Of a stretch of DNA of 64,000 bases, positions 24,501 to 31,517 are shown one piece after another (positions within the stretch are counted from its first letter, which is position 1; the number at the start of each line of letters is the position of its first letter). This stretch comes from Prosthecobacter sp. (lineage in GTDB: Bacteria > Verrucomicrobiota > Verrucomicrobiia > Verrucomicrobiales > Verrucomicrobiaceae), in NCBI GenBank assembly GCA_017853885.1, contig JAFMIR010000001.1, forward strand, positions 205,992 to 269,991, read 5' to 3'. The notes beneath the pieces are model-generated. The model was not told where the DNA came from and ran no database searches. It saw nothing but the letters and a program-made list of their open reading frames with translations. Both the position numbers and the translations under genes were made by a program.

Positions 24501-25604
24501 ATCGCCCGCGCCCCAAGGCAGGATGCCGAGCGGAATGGCGAGGCCGTCGGCGAAGACGGTCGGATTCGTGAGTCCATCCGCGGGAATCTTCGCATTCAAA
24601 GACTCCCGCGGATAGACGAGCACTTTATCTTTGCCCTTGCCCGCATACACCGCCTCGGCGGCGGCGGGGTTTTCATTCGCATCGACGGGATACTCGAGCG
24701 CGGTCTGCGTCCACATCCGGCCGCGTTGGTCGAAATAGACGCTGACGAATTTGCCGAGGCCTTCGCTTTCCTGCACGACGAGCTCGATTTCGTAGCCTTC
24801 GGGCAGTTTGAACTTCTTGAGCTGCTCCTGCGCGGACAAAGCGGTGCCTTGAACGTTGTTGTAGCTAATGTCGCGCTTCGGTCCGGCGGCATTGGCCTGC
24901 TGTTTAGGCAGCGGAGCGACTTTTTGGCGGGCTTCTTCGACACCGCCGAGCGATTCCCACGTCGGTGCATTCGGCGTGGGGGCGAGTTCTTCAATCGTCA
25001 CATCCTTTACCTGCACGAGGCAAATACCGCCGCTGTGCACCTGCGGGCCTATGAGTCCATCGAGCGCGACGTTGGGGTCAGCTTCGGTGTAGTCCATGCA
25101 GTGGACACCATTGATCCACGTTTGGATGCGTGTGCCTTCGGCGCGGATGCGGTATTCATTCCAGCCGAAGACATCGACCACCTTGTCGAGCGCGGCCTGC
25201 TGCTCCGGCGTGGGGGCCCAGATGACCCTGTTGCGACGGAACTCATCATAGATCTTCCCGAACCATCCCGCCCCGCAATCGACCTGGTAACCGCTCATGT
25301 GCGCACCGCCCGGCACGCGCACACTACGAATCTGGATGCCGCTGTTGAGCAGACCGGTCTTGGGATCGCCGCTGACCTTGATCTTGAGCTTCAACTCAAA
25401 GTTCTGGTAGCTCTTCTTCGTGCAGATGAAGTGGTTCTCTTTGATCTTCTCCGTCGTGGAGCCGCCCGTGATTATGCCATCCTCCACACGCCAGATTTTG
25501 GGGTCAAAGTCCCAGCCGTCGAGGGTTTTGCCGTCGAATAGGCTCGTGGGCTCGGCGTGAAGGAGGAGGGGGATCAAAAAGACAGAAAGGAAGGCGAGGC
25601 GCAT
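21513..25604 (-). CDS. DUF1080 + PVC-type dehydrogenase + HEAT + LamG + cytochrome c giant secreted protein
   Basis: 1363 residues with a signal peptide (about 1-17). Domain order: DUF1080 (about 20-215, SLFDGKTLDGWDFDPKIW, NFELKLKIKVSGDPKTG); PVC membrane-bound-dehydrogenase beta-propeller (about 265-660, KLPEGYEIELVVQESEGLG, VFADGLAIPLGILPWG, CIYIVDWYNKI); HEAT-like helical repeats (about 670-1010); LamG/concanavalin domain (about 1030-1190, FTVEAWVRLAPGIG); and a C-terminal haem domain with CMACH at 1242-1246 followed by LRNILTPNAAMEPGYRIY. Known of the family: abundant in PVC bacteria, proposed to oxidise sugars or alcohols with haem electron transfer, but not biochemically settled. Two 9-bp-period tracts lie inside the gene. 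Confidence 0.93.
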   Translation of the reverse strand: MRLAFLSVFLIPLLLHAEPTSLFDGKTLDGWDFDPKIWRVEDGIITGGSTTEKIKENHFICTKKSYQNFELKLKIKVSGDPKTGLLNSGIQIRSVRVPGGAHMSGYQVDCGAGWFGKIYDEFRRNRVIWAPTPEQQAALDKVVDVFGWNEYRIRAEGTRIQTWINGVHCMDYTEADPNVALDGLIGPQVHSGGICLVQVKDVTIEELAPTPNAPTWESLGGVEEARQKVAPLPKQQANAAGPKRDISYNNVQGTALSAQEQLKKFKLPEGYEIELVVQESEGLGKFVSVYFDQRGRMWTQTALEYPVDANENPAAAEAVYAGKGKDKVLVYPRESLNAKIPADGLTNPTVFADGLAIPLGILPWGAGDTCYVQHGHDLKLYKDTNGDGKADTFDVVLTGFGVQDSHLFPHQFTRAPGGWIWMAQGLFNNSQVRKPGSDKVVDWPKCSMARMRPDGSEFEVISTGPNNIWGLVITGEGETFIQEANDYGYPVMPFHEYAYYPGGMEALKKSYQPDFPPQTEVRMGGTGLSGLALIESGSLKDKDAAHSMAVANPIISKIQTLAMHRDGAYWKLAQLPDLITCDDPFFRPVALTNGPDSCIYIVDWYNKIISHNEVPRAHPDRDKTRGRIWRVKTKAAKTEVADFTKLSTEELVASLGKEPVGQVHLAWQELLDRKQLPASHFAAQEYLASSQFGQITQIGRNLSDQNIAGLLAFAKPSLPGPTIQSSRGTKQIPVREAYDREFERFLVRMFLECHPELVAKFLDSEAAAKLPVEARVLASLALEPKASASRVAKLLPQLDRAPNDEELLRLAQFPAELGVGEALQALLTNEKSRAAVAEKLVAQRTKLDAKQIAPLLVETARTMLRSADAHVRKLAFEIASGFLLQELDEDLVLVTRAANTRPQDAVLALNALSEIGSKESAHFFMLFRDANSPAVRDAAVTALAKSRSAEAPKAIVSLYADLTPNQRRSALNALSSSKAGAKIIVTALLDKKLPQTDLDGPTVERLATVLGDDPALEKLQQQLGGIFREVLLLDGQDTAWVDSKITLDGPFTVEAWVRLAPGIGNEDSLLGVKGGVDMNFFAGKFRVYAGPELRDVCVANKPMTPDLWTHLAVTRDDKGHIRIYQNGELDAEGTQPAPTTWKNCQIGWSGPSKGTQGVITEFRVLKRAKTAAEVRAGFDRSDPSNQTEFKNFGKGARIAKTIDAPPLLTEEAAKALDAKFAKFTALAPKGDPQAGKALSALCMACHQIGSAGGQIGPNLSGAGAMGLEAVLRNILTPNAAMEPGYRIYRVEMKNGDLIDAFFVSEDKDAVVIRQAGLPDRRVPKADVRSTKFIRRSLMPEGLLDALQDKQVGDLLAYLMTLKG
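22042..22070 (-). repeat. 9-bp-period tract, three units
   Basis: On the coding (minus) strand the units are GATCGGTCC, GATCCGTCC and AATCAGACC, encoding DRS-DPS-NQT between the LamG and cytochrome domains. Same unit family as the other tracts in this window. Confidence 0.7.
23492..23536 (-). repeat. 9-bp-period tract, about five units
   Basis: Plus-strand units GATCGGACA, GATTTCGAC, CGATCTGAG, TGATCTGAC and CGAACTGAC. On the coding strand this reads QFGQITQIGRNLSDQ at the start of the HEAT region. It is the longest tract of the family here. Confidence 0.7.
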
Positions 25605-25764
25605 GGTGGGAATACGGAATGAAGCTCTTAGGCTAGCAGGAGCGCATGCACGGTGTCATGCCTGAAATGCACCTCAGTGGGGCTGCACGGACTTTTGCCT
25701 GATTTGGTAGCGATTGCTGCGCAGGATACGCAAGATGCCCAACGGGGCTGCTGTTCCGTCGGTC

Positions 25765-27960
25765 ATGCGTTCCATCCTTCCCATCATCTCGTGCCTTCTG
25801 CTCCTATCCTCCGTCGCCCTCGCGGTGGATTTTGAGGCGGCGCTGGGTCTGGCCAAACACACGGAGAACAAGGTCTTTCGCGATCGTGTGCAGGCCAACT
25901 GGCTGCCAGATGGCAAAACGTTCTGGTATCGCGTGCAAACGGCAGCGGGGAAGTCCGAGTTCGTGCTAATCGACGCCACGAGCGGTCGCCGCCAAACGGC
26001 AACAACGCTCCAGGAGCTCGGCTTGCCGGAAAAAGAGGCTGCGAAGACCTCAACGATGAAAATCGATCTGCGAAGCACACGACGCACTGGCGAGTCATCA
26101 GGCATCAAATTCATCAACACACTCGCCGAAGACGTGGAGCTCTACTGGATCAATCAAGAGGGCGGGCATGTGCGCTATGGTGGTGTGCGGGCGGGCACGG
26201 AACGGGAGCAGCATACCTTTGACGGTCATGTGTGGCTGATCACTAGCCGCACGGGCGAGCATCTCGCCGTCGTCGAGGGCGCGGCGCAAGAGCAGACCTT
26301 CATCATCGATGGCAAAGGCATCTCGAAGGCACAGCCCGAGAAACCGAAGAAGCCCGAGCGAGGCTCCCGCTCGCCCGACGGCTCATGCTTGGTCTTCACC
26401 GAGGCGGAGAAGATCGAACACCGGAAGGTGACGATCGTCGAATCAACACCCGATGCCGGTGTGCAGCCAAGGCTGAAGGTCATCGACTACATCAAGCCCG
26501 GCGATCCGCTGCCAAAGCCGCAATGGGTGATCGAGAAGAAGGACGGCAGCAGGCTCTGTGTGCCGCGTGATCTTTACGAGAATCCCTTCACCGAGAGCGG
26601 CGTGCTCGACGCGGTGTGGTCGCCGGACAGCAGCGAGTTCTATTTCAATTACAACCAACGTGGCCACCAGCTCTACCGCGTGCTCGCCGCGAATGCGCAG
26701 ACCGGCGCGGTCCGCGTGGTGGTCGAAGAAACCTCGAAGACCTTCATCGACTACACGAAGAAGACCTGGCGGCACTGGCTGTATGCCAGCGGCGAGCTCC
26801 TCTGGATGAGTGAGCGCGATGGCTGGTGCCACCTCTACCTTTACGATGTCAAAAAGGGCACGATGAAGCACCAGATCACGAAGGGTGCGTGGCCCGTGCG
26901 CGAGGTCTTGCATGTGGATGAGGCCAAGAAACAGATCTGGTTCCTGGCCAGCGGTTTGCGTGAGAAGGAAGACCCGTATCACACGCATCTCTGCCGCGTG
27001 CATTTCGATGGCACAGGCTTCCAACAGCTCACCGAGGGCGATGGCACCCATCAAGTCGAGTTCTCACCCGATCGCGCTTTCTTGATCGACACTTGGTCGC
27101 GGGCTGATCTGCCATCGGTGATCGAACTGCGCCGCAGCCATGATGGAAGTCTCGTGTGTATTTTGGAAAAAGCGCAGATCTCTGCTCTGCTTACCTCAGG
27201 CTGGACGATGCCGGAGCGCTTCGTGGCAAAGGGTCGCGATGGCAAAACCAACATCCACGGTGTGATCATCAAGCCATCGCACTTTGACCCGGCGAAGCGT
27301 TATCCCGTCGTGGAGCACATCTATGCGGGCCCGCACTCTGCCTTTGCGCCGAAGGAGTTCAGCCGGTTGATGGGTCATCACACCATCGCCGAGCTGGGCT
27401 TCATCGTGGTGCAAATGGATGGCATGGGCACTAACCATCGCGGCAAGGCTTTTCACGACGTGTGCTGGAAGAACATCCAAGATGCTGGCTTTCCCGACCG
27501 GAAGCTGTGGATCAAAGAAGCCGCGAAAACACGCCCGTGGATGGATTTGAGCCGAGTGGGCATCTACGGCGGCAGCGCGGGAGGCCAGAACGCGATGCGT
27601 GCCCTGCTCGATCATCATGACTTTTATCAGGTGGCCGTGGCGGACTGCGGATGTCATGACAATCGCATGGACAAGATCTGGTGGAATGAGCAGTGGATGG
27701 GCTGGCCGGTGGATGAATCGTATGTGAAAAGCTCGAACAAAGAGGACGCTCACAAGCTGAAAGGCCACCTGCTGCTCATCGTCGGCGAGTTGGACGCCAA
27801 CGTCGATCCCGCGAGCACCACACAAGTCGTCGCCGCGTTGCAGAAGGCCGGCAAAAGCTTCGACTTCATGCCCATTGCCAGCACGGGCCACGGCGCGGCC
27901 GAAACGCCGTATGGCTCCCGCCTTCGCATGGAGTTCCTCGTGCGGCATTTGAGGCCTTAA
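25765..27960 (+). CDS. S9B dipeptidyl-peptidase IV-type serine peptidase
   Basis: ATG at 25765 opens a clean signal peptide (MRSILPIISCLLLLSSVALA); in-frame upstream starts would place 17 residues before it. About 731 residues. The N-terminal half is a DPP-IV beta-propeller (FWYRVQTAAGKSEFVLID, SPDSSEFYFNYNQRG). The C-terminal catalytic domain has GIYGGSAGGQ with nucleophile S604, aspartate in VGELDANVDP and histidine in STGHGAAE. These enzymes release dipeptides or process short peptides in the periplasm. It is divergent from the 1363-residue gene, with about 160 bp between them, and its 3' end is 6 bp from the convergent Nif3-like gene. Confidence 0.92.
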   Translation: MRSILPIISCLLLLSSVALAVDFEAALGLAKHTENKVFRDRVQANWLPDGKTFWYRVQTAAGKSEFVLIDATSGRRQTATTLQELGLPEKEAAKTSTMKIDLRSTRRTGESSGIKFINTLAEDVELYWINQEGGHVRYGGVRAGTEREQHTFDGHVWLITSRTGEHLAVVEGAAQEQTFIIDGKGISKAQPEKPKKPERGSRSPDGSCLVFTEAEKIEHRKVTIVESTPDAGVQPRLKVIDYIKPGDPLPKPQWVIEKKDGSRLCVPRDLYENPFTESGVLDAVWSPDSSEFYFNYNQRGHQLYRVLAANAQTGAVRVVVEETSKTFIDYTKKTWRHWLYASGELLWMSERDGWCHLYLYDVKKGTMKHQITKGAWPVREVLHVDEAKKQIWFLASGLREKEDPYHTHLCRVHFDGTGFQQLTEGDGTHQVEFSPDRAFLIDTWSRADLPSVIELRRSHDGSLVCILEKAQISALLTSGWTMPERFVAKGRDGKTNIHGVIIKPSHFDPAKRYPVVEHIYAGPHSAFAPKEFSRLMGHHTIAELGFIVVQMDGMGTNHRGKAFHDVCWKNIQDAGFPDRKLWIKEAAKTRPWMDLSRVGIYGGSAGGQNAMRALLDHHDFYQVAVADCGCHDNRMDKIWWNEQWMGWPVDESYVKSSNKEDAHKLKGHLLLIVGELDANVDPASTTQVVAALQKAGKSFDFMPIASTGHGAAETPYGSRLRMEFLVRHLRP

Positions 27961-27966
27961 GATAAC

Positions 27967-28722
27967 TCACAGCCCCGTCGGATGATCCACGAACTGCCAA
28001 GGCAGGCCGAACTTCGTCTCCAGATGCGCGGCAAGAGCCTTCACGCCGAAGGTCTCGGTGGCGTAGTGGCCGCCATAGAGGAGGTTGATGCCGAGTTCCT
28101 CGGCGAGCGTGTAGCTCCAGTGCGGGCCTTCGCCGGTGATGAAGGTGTCGATGCCGTTCTTGGCCACCGTGGCCACCTCGCTGCCAGCACCGCCGGTCAT
28201 GATGCCGATCTTCCGGCACACGGAGGGGCCCGCAGCACACACATGCACGCGGGAACCGGTCGCAGCTTCGAGACGTTTGACGAGCTCATCGCGGCTGATC
28301 TCCGTCTCGATCTTCGCGCCATTGTCAGTGCCCTTGGTCTTCATGAACGTGCCGCAAGGCTCAAAACCAAGCGCACGGGCCACGCCGGCGTCGTTGCCGA
28401 GCACGGGATGAAAATCGAGTGGCAGGTGGCAGCTGTACACGGCGAGGCCTGCGTCGATGGCGAGCTTCATCTTTTGAAACACGGGCCCTGTCCACGGCTG
28501 TGCGGTATTCCAAAACATGCCGTGATGCACGATGAGCATATCCGCGCCGAGAGCCACCGCCTTGCCGATGACCGGCAGCGTGGCATCCACAGCCACGACG
28601 ACCTTACTGACCTTCCCCGAGGCGTTTTCGAGCTGGAGGCCGTTGTAGGCGTTCGGGTAATCCGGGATCTCCGCGAGGCGCAGTTCGGTGTCGAGGTAGG
28701 TGACGAGTTCAGCGAGGTTCAT
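27967..28722 (-). CDS. Nif3-like dinuclear metal-centre protein
   Basis: 251 residues matching the Nif3/YbgI family: NAYNGLQLENASGKVSKV at the start, the metal-binding pair H66-H67 in LIVHHGMFW, and YSCHLPLDFH. Near the end, DTFITGEGPHWSYTLAEEL and LLYGGHYATETFG supply further His/Glu ligands. Family members form hexameric toroids with a dinuclear metal site. A GTP cyclohydrolase-like role has been suggested for some but is not general. It starts 33 bp downstream of the DUF3253 stop, so it may be the eighth gene of the photolyase operon. Confidence 0.9.
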   Translation of the reverse strand: MNLAELVTYLDTELRLAEIPDYPNAYNGLQLENASGKVSKVVVAVDATLPVIGKAVALGADMLIVHHGMFWNTAQPWTGPVFQKMKLAIDAGLAVYSCHLPLDFHPVLGNDAGVARALGFEPCGTFMKTKGTDNGAKIETEISRDELVKRLEAATGSRVHVCAAGPSVCRKIGIMTGGAGSEVATVAKNGIDTFITGEGPHWSYTLAEELGINLLYGGHYATETFGVKALAAHLETKFGLPWQFVDHPTGL

Positions 28723-28755
28723 GAGGGCGCAGCATGCGAGCAGTTGCGCACGAAT

Positions 28756-29001
28756 TCAACCCGGACGGGCAAGCCGGATGGCTCCGCGGGTTGTCAGCGG
28801 ATGCGCTGGCTCGCCGCGTTGCGTGCAGACAAGCTTTCCATCGTGCACGAGACCCGCCGCCACCTCACGCACGCTGGGCATGAGGGGCCGCCAGTCCTTG
28901 CTGAGGCTTCTCGCGGCCTCCGAAGGGCAAAACGTCGCACCTTCACTGCGCCGGGCGGCGAGATCGAGTAGCTTCGCACGGATGGCGGCGGCGGTGATCA
29001 T
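28756..29001 (-). CDS. DUF3253 small protein
   Basis: The start at 29001 ([18 protein letters not shown]) overlaps the upstream DUF2256 stop by 4 bp and gives 81 residues. The sequence has the winged-helix-like pattern of DUF3253 ([38 protein letters not shown]). Function unknown; in other bacteria DUF3253 and DUF2256 genes are commonly neighbours of photolyase-related genes, as here. An upstream in-frame start at 29052 would place residues of no obvious conservation before the domain and is not supported by the translational coupling. Confidence 0.82.
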   Translation of the reverse strand: MITAAAIRAKLLDLAARRSEGATFCPSEAARSLSKDWRPLMPSVREVAAGLVHDGKLVCTQRGEPAHPLTTRGAIRLARPG

Positions 29002-29141
29002 CGCGTTTTGCGTCGGCGGCAGGCATCGCTGCAAAACTTCACGTTCTCCCAATCACGCTCCCACTTCTTCCGCCAGGCGAACGGTCGCCCGCAAGCTAGA
29101 CAGATCTTCTCCGGCAGATGCTCTTTGCGGACGCCGCGCAT
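28998..29141 (-). CDS. DUF2256 zinc-finger-like mini-protein
   Basis: A 47-residue reading frame starting ATG at 29141. It begins [20 protein letters not shown] and continues [17 protein letters not shown] and SDACRRRK. The two CxxC-type pairs (C14, C17, C37, C41) and the [16 protein letters not shown] core are diagnostic of DUF2256. Such proteins are typically encoded beside cryptochrome/photolyase genes; their role is unknown, presumably zinc-binding. It starts 3 bp after the SOUL stop and its own stop overlaps the DUF3253 start (ATGA). Its small size makes it easy to miss. Confidence 0.88.
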   Translation of the reverse strand: MRGVRKEHLPEKICLACGRPFAWRKKWERDWENVKFCSDACRRRKTR

Positions 29142-29144
29142 GCC

Positions 29145-29729
29145 TCACGTGTCTTTGTCGATGCGGATCATGACCTCGTTGCGTCGCAACGGGATCGGCG
29201 TCCACGGCGGGTCGTAGTAGGCAAACAGCGGCTCACCCTTCGCGACGAGCTTTTGCGCCGTCATCCAGGTGCAGAGAGCCGCGATGGCGTTCTTTTCATT
29301 CTCCGCATTCCGACCTCCAGGGAAGCGTAAAACGGCAAATCGCGTCTCGGGCAGGTTCGTGAGAGAAACAGCATCACCCGCCGGTTTCGGCACGCCTTTA
29401 CTCACGGTGGCCTGCGGCATGATGAAGCTCATCGTCTTCTTCTCCGTGGTATTCGAAATGAGCACTGGGGAGGTCATTTCGATCTTTTCCTTGGTCTCGT
29501 TCGTGCCGGTGATGAAGCGGAACAGGTTTCCAAAGCCGCCATTCATGCCGTCCGCGGCCATTGGCGAGGTGGCGAGCGACAGCGCGGGGTAGTCGCGGAT
29601 CTCGAATTTCTCGTCGCTGCGGATCACCTTGTATTCCGGTGTCTCCGTAGCGGCGCGTGAGTTCGATGCGAACCAGAAAACCACCAGCAGCACGGGAGCG
29701 AGCAGGAGTAGTGTCATCTTCTTTTTCAT
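29145..29729 (-). CDS. SOUL family haem-binding protein
   Basis: 194 residues with an N-terminal membrane anchor or signal peptide (about 5-26). The rest follows the SOUL/HBP fold: YKVIRSDEKFEIRDYPAL, NLFRFITGTNETKEKIEMTSPV, SFIMPQ, RFAVLRFPGG and a C-terminal AYYDPPWTPIPLRRNEVMIRI. SOUL proteins bind haem or porphyrins, or act in membrane stress. The start overlaps the lipocalin stop by 4 bp. In the operon it sits with TspO, another porphyrin-binding family, which supports a tetrapyrrole or photo-oxidative stress role (inference). Confidence 0.92.
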   Translation of the reverse strand: MKKKMTLLLLAPVLLVVFWFASNSRAATETPEYKVIRSDEKFEIRDYPALSLATSPMAADGMNGGFGNLFRFITGTNETKEKIEMTSPVLISNTTEKKTMSFIMPQATVSKGVPKPAGDAVSLTNLPETRFAVLRFPGGRNAENEKNAIAALCTWMTAQKLVAKGEPLFAYYDPPWTPIPLRRNEVMIRIDKDT

Positions 29730-30247
29730 AAGGTGGTGCGTTGGGGGACTTTGGCGAGCTTGGCGGTGTCGTAGCCCTGCTGCTGCATGCGTTGCAGGAT
29801 GCCTTGGTAGGTTTTATCATCGAGCGATGTCTTGCGGCTCAGCACCCACGCGAGCTTGCGCGAGGGATAACCGATCACCGCCCACTGATACGCGTCATCG
29901 AGATCAATGACGAGAAAGGGTACGCGGAAGGGCCACACAAATTGCACACGCCACTCGGCATTCGATTGCTTGTCATGCACCCAAGCGACGCCCTTCCATT
30001 CCTCCAGCGGCGCGTCGAGCGAGCCGCGACGAAAGAGATACGAGTTCTGAATGCGCCCATCCGGACGCAGCGCATAGCGGTCGAGCGTGCCCACCTTGCC
30101 CTTCTCAAGCGAGTAAGGAATGTGCGCGAAGACATACCAGTCCCCCATGAAGCGCGGCAGATCGAGCTTCGGCACCGTCTTCAGCGGCGGACGGGCACAG
30201 GAGGCGAGAATGGAGAACATGAGGGCGAGGAGGAGACGTGTTTTCAT
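29726..30247 (-). CDS. blc: Bacterial lipocalin (Blc-type) lipoprotein
   Basis: 173 residues. Lipoprotein signal MKTRLLLALMFSILASC (lipobox LASC, C17) and then the lipocalin motifs: FMGDWYVFAHIPYSLEKG, DGRIQNSYLFRRG, WPFRVPFLVIDLDDAYQWAVIG and WVLSRKTSLDD. Blc-type lipocalins are outer-membrane lipoproteins that bind lysophospholipids or fatty acids and are induced by envelope stress. Overlaps by 4 bp both the SDR upstream and SOUL downstream. Confidence 0.92.
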   Translation of the reverse strand: MKTRLLLALMFSILASCARPPLKTVPKLDLPRFMGDWYVFAHIPYSLEKGKVGTLDRYALRPDGRIQNSYLFRRGSLDAPLEEWKGVAWVHDKQSNAEWRVQFVWPFRVPFLVIDLDDAYQWAVIGYPSRKLAWVLSRKTSLDDKTYQGILQRMQQQGYDTAKLAKVPQRTTL

Positions 30248-31050
30248 GAAAATTCAGTGGGCATCCCGATGGCTTCCCAAGCGCTGCGTTCCTTTTCGAG
30301 CCCCTCGGCACGACGGCGGGCTTTGTCGTTCGCATACTTGCCGAGCACGAGCCTCAGCGGCGGTGATTCGGCGTCCGCGATGGCGAGGATGGCCTTCGCG
30401 GCTTTCGCCGGATCACCGGGTTGCTTGCCGTTCATCGAAGCGATGAGGCGGCCAAACTTGCCCGAGGTTGTCTCGTAGTCAGCGAGAGGCTGTGAGGCCT
30501 TCTCCAGACTTCGCGTGACGAAGTCCGTGCGGAACGGCCCGGGCTCCACCAAGGTTACACGAATGCCCAGCGGAGCCAGTTCGAGCCGCAAACTCTCGCT
30601 CAGGTACTCCAGTGCGGCCTTCGCTCCTCCGTAAACGCCGAAGCCGGGATAGTTCGAGATCGCCGCCGCGGCGCTGATATTGATGAGGTGACCGCTTTTC
30701 TGCCCGCGCAGCATCGGCAAGGCCGCGCGGATGACATTCATCGGCCCGAAGAAGTTCGTTTCCACATTCCGGCGAATTTGATCGTCATCGCACTCCTCCA
30801 CCGCGCCGATGAGGCCGTAGCCGGCGTTGTTCACCAGCACGTCAAAGCTTCCCGCCTCGGCGATGGTCTCGCGAATGTTCGCTGCGTCCGTCACATCGAG
30901 CGTCAGCACGCGGCAAGCTTCGCTTTCGAGATCGGCGATGCTGCGCACGTCACGCGTCGTGGCAATGACACGATGTCCGGCGGCCAGCGCCGCCTCCGCG
31001 ATGGCACGGCCAAAGCCTGATGAGCAGCCGGTGATGAACCATGTTTTCAT
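30244..31050 (-). CDS. Short-chain dehydrogenase/reductase
   Basis: The start at 31050 (MKTWFITGCSSGFGRAIAEA) overlaps the tspO stop by 4 bp and gives 268 residues. The frame is open further upstream, but only as antisense of tspO. Cofactor motif TGCSSGFG (TGxxxGxG), LVNNAGYG (NNAG), a catalytic serine in INISAAAAISNY, and YGGAK (YxxxK). R32-type residues after the second strand (TTRD) suggest NADP. Substrate unknown. SDRs are recurrent members of photolyase/DUF2256 clusters in other bacteria. Confidence 0.92.
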   Translation of the reverse strand: MKTWFITGCSSGFGRAIAEAALAAGHRVIATTRDVRSIADLESEACRVLTLDVTDAANIRETIAEAGSFDVLVNNAGYGLIGAVEECDDDQIRRNVETNFFGPMNVIRAALPMLRGQKSGHLINISAAAAISNYPGFGVYGGAKAALEYLSESLRLELAPLGIRVTLVEPGPFRTDFVTRSLEKASQPLADYETTSGKFGRLIASMNGKQPGDPAKAAKAILAIADAESPPLRLVLGKYANDKARRRAEGLEKERSAWEAIGMPTEFS

Positions 31051-31517
31051 GAATTGAGCCTCCAAAGAGTAAAATTGAGCACCGAAGCAAAACTGACCCA
31101 CGCGAGGTAAGGCACGAACAAAAGCCCCGCCGGCCGCGAAACAGCCCAAAACGCCCGCAGCGTGAGAAAAATGGCGATCCACATGGAAACGATCACGAGG
31201 AAGGCCGCGCCCATTTCGTGCGCCCCGAAGAACACCGGCGTCCACGCTGCATTGAGTGCCAGTTGAACGATGTAAAGCCTCAGCGCATGCCCTTGCCCTG
31301 CCCGATTCCAGACCAACCATGCAGCCACGGCCATGCCGAGATACAAAAGCGTCCACACCGGGCCAAAGATCCACGGTGGCGGATTCCACGAAGGCTTGTT
31401 CAGCGTCTGATACCACTCGCCGGGCGGTGTGAAGGCACCCGCAGCCGGAGCAAGGAAGGTCAGCAGGATGAAGCCGAGCAGCGCAAGAGCTTGTTGGAAG
31501 GTGGAGCGAATTTTCAT
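31047..31517 (-). CDS. tspO: TspO/MBR family tryptophan-rich sensory protein
   Basis: 156 residues, five predicted membrane helices. The hallmark tryptophan- and proline-rich loop is clear: WYQTLNKPSWNPPPWIFGPVW followed by TLLYLGMAVAAWLVW, then ALNAAWTPVFFGAHEMG and PYLAWVSFASVLNFTLWRLN. TspO binds porphyrins and can degrade them photo-oxidatively; in photosynthetic bacteria it controls tetrapyrrole responses. Here it sits between the photolyase and the SDR with 4-bp overlaps on both sides. Confidence 0.95.
   Translation of the reverse strand: MKIRSTFQQALALLGFILLTFLAPAAGAFTPPGEWYQTLNKPSWNPPPWIFGPVWTLLYLGMAVAAWLVWNRAGQGHALRLYIVQLALNAAWTPVFFGAHEMGAAFLVIVSMWIAIFLTLRAFWAVSRPAGLLFVPYLAWVSFASVLNFTLWRLNS

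Noticed and set aside
21555..25541. Several long plus-strand frames opposite the 1363-residue gene
   Set aside because: Mirror frames of a well-supported gene; composition is low-complexity and no motifs occur.
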